Assembly: GCA_963823525.1 (NCBI GenBank)
Contig: CAWGLW010000006.1
Span: 1,806,593 to 1,870,592 of the forward strand
Reading direction: 5' to 3'
Source: CAWGLW01 sp963823525
GTDB taxonomy: Bacteria; Pseudomonadota; Gammaproteobacteria; Steroidobacterales; Steroidobacteraceae
Length of the DNA stretch: 64,000 nt
The notes under the pieces were generated by a model. It saw nothing but the letters and a program-made list of their open reading frames with translations, ran no database searches and had not been told where the DNA came from. This document shows, in pieces, positions 35,021-43,831 of this stretch. The position numbers were made by a program, and so were the translations under genes. How positions within the stretch are numbered: position 1 is the stretch's first letter; every line of letters begins with the position of its first letter.

Positions 35021-35050
35021 AGTGGGAAAAAGTGGGATGAAATGGGCTAA
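35021..35050 (+). promoter_or_regulatory. MraZ operator: three TGGG boxes at 10-bp spacing
   Basis: AGTGGGAAAA, AGTGGGATGA and AATGGGCTAA follow each other without gap, placing TGGG on one helix face three times. This matches the direct-repeat operator by which MraZ represses its own operon in E. coli. It lies between the predicted start site and the mraZ start codon. Confidence 0.85.
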
Positions 35051-35070
35051 GTGCCCGGAAATCGCCTGAC

Positions 35071-35526
35071 ATGTTTCGTGGTGCCAACAAAGTCACGCTC
35101 GACGCAAAGGGCCGAATGGCCATGCCGGCGCGCTACCGGGAGACACTCGGTGAGCGCAGCGATGGCCGCCTCGTAGCGACCGTCGATCGGGCTGACCGCT
35201 GCCTGCTGATCTACCCGCTGACGGATTGGGAGGAGATTGAGCGCAAGTTGATGCGCCTGCCGACTCTGAATCCACAGGCGCGCCGTTTGCAGCGACTGAT
35301 GGTTGGCCACGCGACGGACCTCGAGCTCGACTCTCATGGTCGGGTGCTGATTCCGCCGAAGCTGCGCGAATACGCCGGCCTGACGCGTCAGGCAACGCTG
35401 ATCGGGCAGGGCAGCCGGTTCGAGCTCTGGGACGAAACGCATTGGAACGAGCGCCGCGATGAGTGGCTGCAGGCGAGCGACGAGGCGGGCGACCTGCCGC
35501 CGGAGCTCGAGCAGCTGTCGTTGTAA
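35071..35526 (+). CDS. mraZ: Transcriptional regulator MraZ
   Basis: AbrB-fold DNA-binding protein forming ring oligomers that represses the division and cell-wall cluster by binding TGGG repeats. 151 residues with the two internal repeats: KVTLDAKGRMAMPARYRETL (about 8-27) and DLELDSHGRVLIPPKLREYA (about 87-106). The operator lies just upstream. The rsmH start follows the stop by 8 bp. Confidence 0.96.
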   Translation: MFRGANKVTLDAKGRMAMPARYRETLGERSDGRLVATVDRADRCLLIYPLTDWEEIERKLMRLPTLNPQARRLQRLMVGHATDLELDSHGRVLIPPKLREYAGLTRQATLIGQGSRFELWDETHWNERRDEWLQASDEAGDLPPELEQLSL

Positions 35527-35534
35527 GCGCGACG

Positions 35535-36464
35535 ATGTCGTTGCATGCGCCGGTACTTCAGAACGAAGTGCTGGAGGCGCTGGTAGTCAGCGGTGACGGC
35601 TGCTACTGCGACGCAACATTCGGGCGCGGGGGGCATACCGCCGGGCTTCTTGCTGCGCTGGGCACCGATGGGCGCGTGATCGCGATTGATCGCGATCCCG
35701 ATGCGATCGAGGCCGGTCGGCGCCGCTTTGCGGGTGAGCCACGGCTCACGCTGATACGGGGGTCGTTCGAGAGGCTCGAAGAGTTGCTTCGGACGGCAGG
35801 GGTTGAAGGAAAGCTGAATGGCGTACTGATGGACCTCGGGGTTTCGTCGCCACAGCTCGATGAGGCTCGACGGGGCTTCAGTTTCATGCAGGACGGGCCG
35901 CTCGACATGCGGATGGATTACGAAACCGGACAAAGCGCGGCGCAATGGCTGACGCACGCCGGTGAACAGGAGATCGCAAGTGTCCTGCGTTCGCTCGGCG
36001 AGGAGCGTTTTGCGCGGCGAATCGCCCGCGCGATCGTTGTCGCCCGCGCGGTGTCCCCGATCGAGACCACCGCGCAGCTGGCGCAGATCGTCGCGGCCGC
36101 CGTGCCGACCCGGGAACCCGGTAAACACCCTGCGACACGCACGTTTCAGGCGATACGCATTCACATCAACGCCGAACTCGAGGCGCTGCGGGCGGCCCTT
36201 CCCCAGGCCGTCCGGATGCTCACCGGTGGCGGGCGTCTTTGTGTCATCAGTTTTCACTCACTCGAGGATCGTATCGTGAAGCGTTTCATCCGCCGCGAGG
36301 CTCAGGGGGATCCCGTGTATGCGGGGCTTCCGGATGTTCCGCCGCACGCCCGGCCGACGCTGTTGCGCATCGGCAAGGCGATCAAGCCGCAGGCCGCGGA
36401 AGTCGACCGGAATCCGCGGTCACGCAGCGCGGTGCTGCGGATCGCCGAGAGGATTGCCGCATGA
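35535..36464 (+). CDS. rsmH: 16S rRNA (cytosine1402-N4)-methyltransferase
   Basis: Methylates N4 of C1402 in 16S rRNA. 309 residues from ATG 35535 (MSLHAPVLQNEVLEAL). SAM site DATFGRGGHTAGLL, then AIDRDPDAIEAG and LMDLGVSSPQLDEARRGFSF, and a late ISFHSLEDRIVKRFI. A longer frame upstream overlaps mraZ and is not used. Its stop overlaps ftsL (ATGA). Confidence 0.97.
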   Translation: MSLHAPVLQNEVLEALVVSGDGCYCDATFGRGGHTAGLLAALGTDGRVIAIDRDPDAIEAGRRRFAGEPRLTLIRGSFERLEELLRTAGVEGKLNGVLMDLGVSSPQLDEARRGFSFMQDGPLDMRMDYETGQSAAQWLTHAGEQEIASVLRSLGEERFARRIARAIVVARAVSPIETTAQLAQIVAAAVPTREPGKHPATRTFQAIRIHINAELEALRAALPQAVRMLTGGGRLCVISFHSLEDRIVKRFIRREAQGDPVYAGLPDVPPHARPTLLRIGKAIKPQAAEVDRNPRSRSAVLRIAERIAA

Positions 36465-36736
36465 GCACGTTGGTCTGGCGCTGGCTGGTCGTGGCGCTCT
36501 GGGCCGGCGTGTTCGTATCAGCGCTCGGTGTCGTCTACGCGAAGCACGAGGCGCGTAGCCGCTTCATGGATCTGCAGACGCTGACCACTGAGCGCGACGA
36601 GCTGGACATCGAGTGGGGCCAGCTACAACTCGAACAGAGCACCTGGGCGACGCATGGCCGCGTAGAGCGCGCGGCCCGCGAGGATCTGCACATGGTTATT
36701 CCGCAGGCAAACGACCTGCGCATCGTTCGGCCATGA
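36461..36736 (+). CDS. ftsL: Cell division protein FtsL
   Basis: Small bitopic membrane protein that joins FtsB and FtsQ and helps activate FtsWI. 91 residues: short cytoplasmic start, one membrane helix (WLVVALWAGVFVSALGVVYA), then a periplasmic coiled coil (about 30-70; DLQTLTTERDELDIEWGQLQLEQ, interrupted) and the DLHMVIP motif. Coupled by ATGA overlaps to rsmH and ftsI. Confidence 0.93.
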   Translation: MSTLVWRWLVVALWAGVFVSALGVVYAKHEARSRFMDLQTLTTERDELDIEWGQLQLEQSTWATHGRVERAAREDLHMVIPQANDLRIVRP

Positions 36737-38463
36737 GGCGTGATTCCAGTCGTACTGCCGCTTCGGCGAACGCCCCCTGGCGGCAGGCGGTGGTCATCGC
36801 CGTGCTCGCTGCTTTTGCCGTGTCCCTGGTGGGGCGTGCCGTCTACCTGCAGGTCGTCCAGCAGGGCTTCCTCGAGACACAGGGCAACGAGCGAATCGTA
36901 CGCAGGGAGAAGCTCTCGGCCAATCGCGGCATGATCGTCGATCGCAACGGCGAGGCGCTCGCGGTCAGCACGCCGGTCGATAGCGTCTGGGCCAACCCGC
37001 CCGAACTGGCCCAGGAGCCACAGCATTTCGCAGAGCTGGCCAAGGCACTGGATCGCGATCCGGAATGGCTCGCCCGTCGTGTCACGAGCAGCCTGGACCG
37101 GGACTTTGTTTACCTCGTGCGCCACATGCGGCCTCAGGATGCGGCGGCCGTCCGCGAGCTCGGCATTCCGGGCGTCAATACGATGCGCGAGTACCGGCGT
37201 TATTACCCCGCGGGCGAAGTGACCGGTCACCTGCTCGGCTTTACGAACGTCGACGACGTCGGCCAGGAAGGCCTGGAGCTTGCCTTCGACCAGTGGCTGG
37301 GTGGCAAACCCGGTGAAAAGCGAGTGATCCGTGACCGGCTGGGGCGCTCGATCGAGGATATCGAGCGCATCAGCGCCCCGCGCCCCGGGCAGGTGCTGCG
37401 CACCAGCATTGACCTGCGCGTGCAGTACCTCGCGTACCGCGAACTCAAAGCGGCCGTCCAGGCGAACCGCGCTCGCAGCGGCTCGATCGTCGTGCTCGAC
37501 ATCGCGACCGGCGAGGTGCTGGCGATGGTCAACCAGCCGTCATTTAACCCGAACGATCGTGAGCAGTACGCGCCGTCGCGTTATCGAAACCGGGCGACCA
37601 ACGACTTCCTCGAGCCCGGCTCGAGCATGAAGCCCTTCGTGGTCGCTGCCGGGATGGAGACCGGGCGTTTCCAGCCGGATACGCTGATCGACACCTCGCC
37701 CGGGATGGTGCGGGTGGGCATCAAAACGGTGACTGACAAGCACAATCTGGGCACGATCGATGTCACCACCGTACTGGCCAAGTCGAGCAATGTCGGCGTC
37801 GTAAAAATTGCGTTGAGTCTCGAGCCTGAACAGATGTGGCGCAAGCTCGATGGTTTCGGCTTTGGCCGGGTGACCGGATCGGGATTTCCAGGTGAATCGG
37901 CCGGCATCCTCACCGGCTACGAGCATTGGCGCGCGATCGGTCAGGCCACAATGGCCTACGGCTACGGCCTGTCGGTGACGCCGCTGCAGCTCGCGCAGGC
38001 CTTCGCGGTGCTGGGTTCGGGCGGTATTCGTCACCCGGTCAGCCTGCGCGCACTCGATGCGCCACCGCCCGGTGAGCGCGTACTCACGGAGTCGGTGGCC
38101 CGCGACGTCGTGCGCATGCTCGAGTCGGTTGTCAGCGATGAAGGTACCGCGCAGCGTGCAAGCGTCATGGGCTACCGGGTTGCGGGCAAGACAGGCACGG
38201 CCTGGAAGGCGTCCAAAACGGGCGGTTACTCGACCGATAAGTACATGGCCGTCTTTGGCGGCGTCGTCCCGGCGAGCAATCCGAGGCTCGCGGCCGTAGT
38301 CGTAATCGACGAGCCGAGCAAGGGCTCTTTCTATGGCGGCGTCGTCGCCGCGCCGGTCTTCTCTTCGGTGATGTCCGGCGCCCTGCGGCTGCTCGCGATT
38401 GCGCCTGACGACCTGCAGCACGTTCCGGCGACTACGCTGGTTCGGGCACAGGACCCGTGGTGA
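36733..38463 (+). CDS. ftsI: Septal peptidoglycan transpeptidase FtsI (PBP3)
   Basis: Class B penicillin-binding protein that crosslinks septal peptidoglycan with FtsW. 576 residues: cytoplasmic tail, one membrane helix (about 20-40), a pedestal domain, and the transpeptidase. Active-site motifs are complete: Ser297 in SSMK (297-300), SSN at 351-353, and KTGT at 486-489. The start is ATG 36733, overlapping ftsL (ATGA); the frame is open further upstream only inside ftsL. Confidence 0.97.
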   Translation: MRRDSSRTAASANAPWRQAVVIAVLAAFAVSLVGRAVYLQVVQQGFLETQGNERIVRREKLSANRGMIVDRNGEALAVSTPVDSVWANPPELAQEPQHFAELAKALDRDPEWLARRVTSSLDRDFVYLVRHMRPQDAAAVRELGIPGVNTMREYRRYYPAGEVTGHLLGFTNVDDVGQEGLELAFDQWLGGKPGEKRVIRDRLGRSIEDIERISAPRPGQVLRTSIDLRVQYLAYRELKAAVQANRARSGSIVVLDIATGEVLAMVNQPSFNPNDREQYAPSRYRNRATNDFLEPGSSMKPFVVAAGMETGRFQPDTLIDTSPGMVRVGIKTVTDKHNLGTIDVTTVLAKSSNVGVVKIALSLEPEQMWRKLDGFGFGRVTGSGFPGESAGILTGYEHWRAIGQATMAYGYGLSVTPLQLAQAFAVLGSGGIRHPVSLRALDAPPPGERVLTESVARDVVRMLESVVSDEGTAQRASVMGYRVAGKTGTAWKASKTGGYSTDKYMAVFGGVVPASNPRLAAVVVIDEPSKGSFYGGVVAAPVFSSVMSGALRLLAIAPDDLQHVPATTLVRAQDPW

Positions 38464-40013
38464 GCACCGTCGTGCCCGAGCAGCGCGTAAATGCCGACGA
38501 CGGCAGCGGGGGCGAGACACCCGTCTACGAGATGTCCCTCGCGGCATTGCTCGAGGGTCTCGCGCATCCGCTGCACGATGTCCGTATTGCCGACCTGACA
38601 CAGGACAGTCGCACGGCAACGCGTGGTTGCGCGTTCATCGCCAGCCACACGCATGGCCGTCATGGGCTTACCTTCGTTGACGATGCGATCGCCAGGGGCG
38701 CCGTCGCCGTGCTCTGGGAGCCTGAGCCAGGCATGACGGAGCCCACGCTGCCCGCGGGCGTGGTGGGTTACGCAATTCCTGAACTGGGCCGGCGAGTCGG
38801 GCAACTGGCCGACCGGTTTTTCCGCAACCCGTCCGGAGAGGTACGGCTGGCCGGCATCACCGGCACCAACGGCAAGACGACGACCGCTTACCTCCTCGCG
38901 CAGGCGTCTGAGTTTGTTGGAATGCGCAGCGCCTACCTCGGCACGATCGGGTTTGGCCGGCCGGGCTCAATCGTGGCCACGGCAATGACAACGCCGGACT
39001 GTGTAACCCTGCACCGGCGGATCGCCGAGGCCCGCGACGACGAGGCCGAGACGATGGCGCTGGAAATATCCTCGCACGCACTCGACCAGCGTCGGCACGA
39101 CGGCGTGACTTTCGACACCGCCGTGCTGACGAATCTGTCCCATGATCATCTCGACTACCACGGGACGCTGGAGGCCTATGGCGAGGCCAAGACCCGCCTG
39201 TTCCAGACACCAGGCCTGCAGCGATGCGTGATTAATCTGCGCGACCCGTTCGGGCGGCGACTGGCGGAAGCGATCGGCCCGGACGTCGAGCGCGTGATCT
39301 ACACGAGCGCCAACGACCTCTGGGTGCCCCCGGGCGCCGCGTGGATCCGTGTTCCGGAGCTGCGCAGCACCGCCACCGGACTGACCCTGCACATCGAGAG
39401 CAGCTGGGGTGCGGGGGCCCTGCGTTCGAGGCTGGCTGGTGAGCACAACGCTGAAAACCTGCTGGCCGCGCTCGGCGTCCTGCTCGGTTGGCAGGTTCCG
39501 CTGCAGACGGCGCTGGCCGCCCTGGCCGGTTGCTCGCCACCGCCGGGACGCATGGAGTCTTTCGGTGGCGGCATTCAGCCGCTGGTTTTTGTCGACTACG
39601 CGCATACACCCGATGCGCTGTTGCGGCTGCTCGATGCGGCGCGCCCCCATGCCCGCGGACGCCTGTTCTGCGTGTTCGGCTGTGGCGGTGATCGCGATCC
39701 CGTCAAGCGGCCGCAAATGGGAGCCATCGCCGAGCAGGGGGCCGATGTCGTCGTCCTGACCGATGACAATCCCCGCGGCGAGGATTCCGCCGCGATCATC
39801 GAGCAGATACGCGCCGGGATGCGCGACGGCGGAGCCGCACAGGTGATCGCCGATCGGCGTGATGCGATTCACTACGCGCTGACCGAGGCGTCGGCCGGTG
39901 ACGTCGTGGTCATTGCCGGCAAGGGGCACGAAGCGGTGCAGATCGTCGGCGCCGAGCAGCGGCCGTTCAGCGACACGGCCACCGTGATCGATGCGCTCGG
40001 AGCCGAGGCATGA
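38460..40013 (+). CDS. murE: UDP-MurNAc-tripeptide synthetase MurE
   Basis: Adds the third amino acid (meso-diaminopimelate expected) to UDP-MurNAc-L-Ala-D-Glu. 517 residues from GTG 38460, which overlaps the ftsI stop (GTGA); an ATG at 38532 would give a more typical N terminus and cannot be excluded. ATP loop GITGTNGKTTTAYLL, the carbamylated-Lys region near EAYGEAKTRLF, and DNPRGED, the DNPR motif that selects diaminopimelate over lysine. Confidence 0.95.
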   Translation: MSTVVPEQRVNADDGSGGETPVYEMSLAALLEGLAHPLHDVRIADLTQDSRTATRGCAFIASHTHGRHGLTFVDDAIARGAVAVLWEPEPGMTEPTLPAGVVGYAIPELGRRVGQLADRFFRNPSGEVRLAGITGTNGKTTTAYLLAQASEFVGMRSAYLGTIGFGRPGSIVATAMTTPDCVTLHRRIAEARDDEAETMALEISSHALDQRRHDGVTFDTAVLTNLSHDHLDYHGTLEAYGEAKTRLFQTPGLQRCVINLRDPFGRRLAEAIGPDVERVIYTSANDLWVPPGAAWIRVPELRSTATGLTLHIESSWGAGALRSRLAGEHNAENLLAALGVLLGWQVPLQTALAALAGCSPPPGRMESFGGGIQPLVFVDYAHTPDALLRLLDAARPHARGRLFCVFGCGGDRDPVKRPQMGAIAEQGADVVVLTDDNPRGEDSAAIIEQIRAGMRDGGAAQVIADRRDAIHYALTEASAGDVVVIAGKGHEAVQIVGAEQRPFSDTATVIDALGAEA

Positions 40014-41392
40014 TCCGGGACCTCGCGGAACTTGCGCGCGTCAGTGGCGGTTTGCTCAAGGGCGAAAACGCGGGCTTCGGCGCCGTCACTTCGGATACCC
40101 GCCAGCTGGAGGCCGGTGCGTTGTTTGTCGCGCTGCGCGGTGATCGATTCGACGGACACGATTTCGTCTCCGAGGCGGCCGCTCGCGGTGCCGCCGGCGC
40201 CCTGGTCAGTCGCGCCGTGGCGGCCGGGATTGCGCAGGTCGTCGTTGCCGATACGCTGGTGGCGTTAACCGATTTCGCCACGGCCTGGCGCGAGGCCTTC
40301 GAAGGTAGCGTCACAGCGATTACCGGCAGCAACGGTAAGACCACGGTAAAGGAGATGATCGGCCAGGTGCTCACGCACAGCGGGCCGACGCTCGTGACCC
40401 AGGGCAATCTGAACAACCATATCGGTGTGCCGCTGACGCTGTGCCGGCTCGGCCCGACGCACCGGTTTGCCGTGATTGAAATGGGCGCGAATCATGCGCG
40501 AGAGATTGCCCACCTGGCGAGCGTGGCCCGGCCCGATGTGGGACTGGTGATCAATGCCGGCCCCGCGCACCTGGAAGGGTTTGGCAGCATTGAGGGCGTC
40601 GCGCGCGCCAAGGGTGAGTTGTTCGAAGCGCTGTCTGTAGACGGTACCGCCGTCATCAACGCCGACGATCGCTTTGCCGCCCTCTGGCACGAGATGGCCC
40701 GGTCGGCCGGTCGGGTCGTCACCTTCGGCATGAGAGAGCGCGCGGACTTCCACGCTTCCGATGCAACGACGCGACTGACGGAGCAGGGATTCGTCACGGA
40801 TTTCGAACTGATCTCTCCGCTGGGACAACGCCGGCTGAGCATTGCGCTGGCAGGCGAGCACAACGTGATGAACGCGCTCGCCGCGGCGGCCGCCAGTCAC
40901 GCCGCCGGCGCGAAACTGGACTCGATCGTTGCCGGTCTCGAATCGATGCGTCCGGTCTCCGGGCGGCTCGAGGTACGCGCCGCACGACGCGGCGCACGGC
41001 TGATTGACGATTCCTATAATGCGAACCCCGGGTCGTTGCGAGCCGGCGTTCGCTCACTCGCCGGCATTCCCGGCGAACACTGGCTGGTGCTTGGCGAGAT
41101 GGCCGAGCTCGGCGATGAATCGCCCCGGCTGCACGCCGAGATCGGTGCCTTTGCGCGGGAGCATGGCATTGATCGTCTTCTCGCCGTGGGTGCTGATACG
41201 CGATTCGCCGTTGAAGCCTTTGGCCCCGGCGCGGTCTGGTTCGCGAGCATCGAGGAACTGACTGCCGAGGCGCAGGGCACGCTGCACCCGGACGTGACGG
41301 TGCTGATCAAGGGTTCGCGAGTCAATCGCCTCGAGCGGGTTGCAAGCGCGCTGGCAGAGGAAGTTGCGGTATCCGTGGCGGAGGCGCACTGA
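40010..41392 (+). CDS. murF: UDP-MurNAc-tripeptide:D-Ala-D-Ala ligase MurF
   Basis: Completes the UDP-MurNAc-pentapeptide by adding D-Ala-D-Ala made by Ddl, encoded later in the cluster. 460 residues with DTRQLEAGALFVALRG, ATP loop AITGSNGKTTVKEMI, VIEMGANHAREI and DDSYNANPGSLRAG. Starts on the murE stop (ATGA) and ends one base before mraY. Confidence 0.97.
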   Translation: MIRDLAELARVSGGLLKGENAGFGAVTSDTRQLEAGALFVALRGDRFDGHDFVSEAAARGAAGALVSRAVAAGIAQVVVADTLVALTDFATAWREAFEGSVTAITGSNGKTTVKEMIGQVLTHSGPTLVTQGNLNNHIGVPLTLCRLGPTHRFAVIEMGANHAREIAHLASVARPDVGLVINAGPAHLEGFGSIEGVARAKGELFEALSVDGTAVINADDRFAALWHEMARSAGRVVTFGMRERADFHASDATTRLTEQGFVTDFELISPLGQRRLSIALAGEHNVMNALAAAAASHAAGAKLDSIVAGLESMRPVSGRLEVRAARRGARLIDDSYNANPGSLRAGVRSLAGIPGEHWLVLGEMAELGDESPRLHAEIGAFAREHGIDRLLAVGADTRFAVEAFGPGAVWFASIEELTAEAQGTLHPDVTVLIKGSRVNRLERVASALAEEVAVSVAEAH

Positions 41393-41393
41393 G

Positions 41394-42479
41394 ATGTTGC
41401 GTTACTTCGCCGAATGGCTCACCCAGTTCTACTCGGTATTCAACGTCTTCAGTTACCTGACGCTGCGAGCGATTTTCGCGGCGCTGACCGCGCTGCTGAT
41501 CTCTTTCATTGTCGGCCCGCTGATGATCCGCAAGCTCGCCGAGAACCAGGTCGGACAGTCCGTGCGCTCGGATGGTCCGCAGACACACCTCTCAAAGGCC
41601 GGGACGCCGACGATGGGCGGCGCCCTGATACTCGTGGCGATCATCGCAGCGACCGTGCTGTGGGCCGACCTTGGCAACCGGTTTGTCTGGATCGTACTGG
41701 CGGTCACGCTTGCTTTCGGGTTGATCGGCTTCTGGGACGACTACCTGAAACTCGTGGTCAGGGACACGCGTGGCCTGATCGCCCGCTACAAATATTTCTG
41801 GCAGTCCGTCGCCGGTCTCGGCGCCGCGATCGCCTTGTACGCCACGGCCGGGTCGCCCGCCGATACGACGCTGATACTGCCGTTTTTCAAGGACTTCGTC
41901 CTTCCACTCGGACCCGTTGCCTTCGTTGTGCTCGCCTACCTGGTCATTGTCGGTTCGAGCAATGCGGTCAACCTGACAGACGGGCTCGACGGCCTGGCGA
42001 TCATGCCTGCCGTGCTGGTAGCCGGTGCGCTGGGCGTCTTCGCCTATGCCTCCGGCAACATCGTGTTCGCGAACTACCTGAGCATTCCTTACATTGCCGG
42101 GTCCGGTGAAGTGCTGGTGATCTGCGCCGGCATCTTCGGTGCCGGGCTGGGATTCCTGTGGTTCAACACGTACCCGGCCCAGGTCTTCATGGGTGATATC
42201 GGTGCGCTGGCGCTTGGTGCGGCGCTCGGCGTGATCGCGGTGGTCGTCCGCCAGGAGATCGTGCTGTTCATCATGGGCGGCGTGTTCGTGATGGAGACCG
42301 TGTCGGTCATCCTGCAGGTGGGGTCGTTCAAGCTGCGCGGCAAACGGATCTTCCGAATGGCGCCGATCCATCATCACTACGAGCTCAAGGGCTGGGCGGA
42401 GCCGAAAGTCATTGTGCGTTTCTGGATCATCACCGTGATTCTCGTGCTGGTCGGCCTGGCGACCCTGAAGCTGCGATGA
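41394..42479 (+). CDS. mraY: Phospho-MurNAc-pentapeptide transferase MraY
   Basis: Integral membrane enzyme that moves phospho-MurNAc-pentapeptide onto undecaprenyl phosphate, making lipid I. 361 residues with ten predicted helices. Conserved cytoplasmic motifs: GTPTMGGALI, FWDDYLKL (aspartate-rich), SSNAVNLTDGLDGLA, FMGDIGALALGAALG and the MAPIHHHYELKGW histidine loop. Start ATG 41394; its stop overlaps murD (ATGA). Confidence 0.97.
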   Translation: MLRYFAEWLTQFYSVFNVFSYLTLRAIFAALTALLISFIVGPLMIRKLAENQVGQSVRSDGPQTHLSKAGTPTMGGALILVAIIAATVLWADLGNRFVWIVLAVTLAFGLIGFWDDYLKLVVRDTRGLIARYKYFWQSVAGLGAAIALYATAGSPADTTLILPFFKDFVLPLGPVAFVVLAYLVIVGSSNAVNLTDGLDGLAIMPAVLVAGALGVFAYASGNIVFANYLSIPYIAGSGEVLVICAGIFGAGLGFLWFNTYPAQVFMGDIGALALGAALGVIAVVVRQEIVLFIMGGVFVMETVSVILQVGSFKLRGKRIFRMAPIHHHYELKGWAEPKVIVRFWIITVILVLVGLATLKLR

Positions 42480-43831
42480 ACACAGCCGCACAAACCTCCG
42501 CCGCAACAATGCCCGGTGCCCGGGCACTGGTACTCGGTCTCGGCCGTACCGGTGTTTCCTGTTCGCGTTACCTGCGCCGCAAAGGATGGCAGGTGATCGC
42601 GGCGGATACGCGCGAAGATCCGCCGGGGCGTGATGCGCTGCAGCGTGAAATTCCGGATCTCGAGCTGCGTTGCGGCCCCCTGGTTGAAAGCCTGCTCGAT
42701 GAGGTCTCGCAGGTGGTGATCTCGCCGGGGCTCGCGTTGACCGAGCCGGTTGCGATCGAGGCGATTCGGCGTGGCTTACCGGTCATCGGCGACATCGAAC
42801 TGTTCGCGCGTGAGGCGCTTGCGCCGGTCGCGGCGGTAACCGGCACGAACGGCAAGAGCACGGTAACAACCCTCCTGACCGAGTTCGCACTGGCCAGTGG
42901 CCGGACCGCACTGTCCGGTGGCAACCTGGGCCGGCCTGCGCTCGAGTTGCTCGAAGAAGAAGTACCCGATCTCTACGTGCTCGAATTGTCGAGTTTTCAG
43001 CTCGAGACCTGCTATTCGCTGCACAGCGTCACGGCCACGGTGCTCAACGTGACCCCGGATCACCTGGACCGTTATCGGTCGCTGGAAGAGTACGCAGCGG
43101 CCAAGGCGAGGATCTTCGCGCTGTGTGATGTGGCCGTCGTCAATGCCGATGACGATCGCGTGGGTGCAATGATCCGGCCCGGGCAGCGAGTGCTGACATT
43201 CAGCCTGCAAGATCCGGCGGCGGACTACAGCCTGGCCCGCGATCCACAGCCCGTCATCGTCCGCCGCGGTGAGCCGCTTCTGCCCCTGGCCAGCATGCGT
43301 ATGCAGGGATTGCACAACGCAGCGAACGCGATGGCGGCGCTCGCGATGGCGGAGGCGCTCGGTCTGCCGTTTGGCCCGGCGCTCGAGGTACTGGCAACTT
43401 TCAAGGGACTGGCGCACCGGTCGCAATGGGTAGCCGACGTCGGCGGTGTCAGTTTCATCAACGACTCAAAAGGCACCAATGTCGGTGCGACCGTTGCCTC
43501 ACTGCGTGGCATGCGCGGGCCGCTCGTCTTGATTGCCGGTGGCGATGGGAAGGGACAGGATTTCAGCGAACTGCGCAATGCCTGCCGCGGTAAGGTCCGG
43601 CACGCGGTGCTGATTGGCCGGGATGCACCGCAAGTGGAATCGACGCTGGCCGGCCTGTGCGCAGTCGAGCGTGCGACCGACATGCCCGCCGCCGTGCGGG
43701 CCGCCGCAAGAGCCGCGCGGCCCGGCGAGACGGTGCTGCTGTCGCCAGCCTGTGCAAGCCTGGACATGTTTCGTGATTACATGCATCGGGGCGAGGCTTT
43801 CGCGGCTGCGGTTCAGGAGCTTGCGCAATGA
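42476..43831 (+). CDS. murD: UDP-MurNAc-L-alanine:D-glutamate ligase MurD
   Basis: Adds D-glutamate to UDP-MurNAc-L-Ala. 451 residues; N-terminal UMAG-binding LVLGLGRTGVSC, ATP loop AVTGTNGKSTVTTLL, LELSSFQLETC, and C-terminal NDSKGTNVGATVASL with LIAGGDGKGQDF. ATGA overlaps join it to mraY and ftsW. Confidence 0.97.
   Translation: MNTAAQTSAATMPGARALVLGLGRTGVSCSRYLRRKGWQVIAADTREDPPGRDALQREIPDLELRCGPLVESLLDEVSQVVISPGLALTEPVAIEAIRRGLPVIGDIELFAREALAPVAAVTGTNGKSTVTTLLTEFALASGRTALSGGNLGRPALELLEEEVPDLYVLELSSFQLETCYSLHSVTATVLNVTPDHLDRYRSLEEYAAAKARIFALCDVAVVNADDDRVGAMIRPGQRVLTFSLQDPAADYSLARDPQPVIVRRGEPLLPLASMRMQGLHNAANAMAALAMAEALGLPFGPALEVLATFKGLAHRSQWVADVGGVSFINDSKGTNVGATVASLRGMRGPLVLIAGGDGKGQDFSELRNACRGKVRHAVLIGRDAPQVESTLAGLCAVERATDMPAAVRAAARAARPGETVLLSPACASLDMFRDYMHRGEAFAAAVQELAQ

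Larger units (their letters stand above)
34694..35070. other. 377-bp regulatory gap between rnpB and mraZ
   Basis: No credible gene. It holds T6 right after rnpB, two inverted CCCAC boxes 10 bp apart (34703-34707, 34713-34717), a long stem-loop (34767-34806), a lone inverted TTTCCCACTTT (34836-34846), the mraZ promoter and the three forward MraZ boxes. Frames of 60-80 codons here overlap rnpB and look like chance. Confidence 0.7.
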
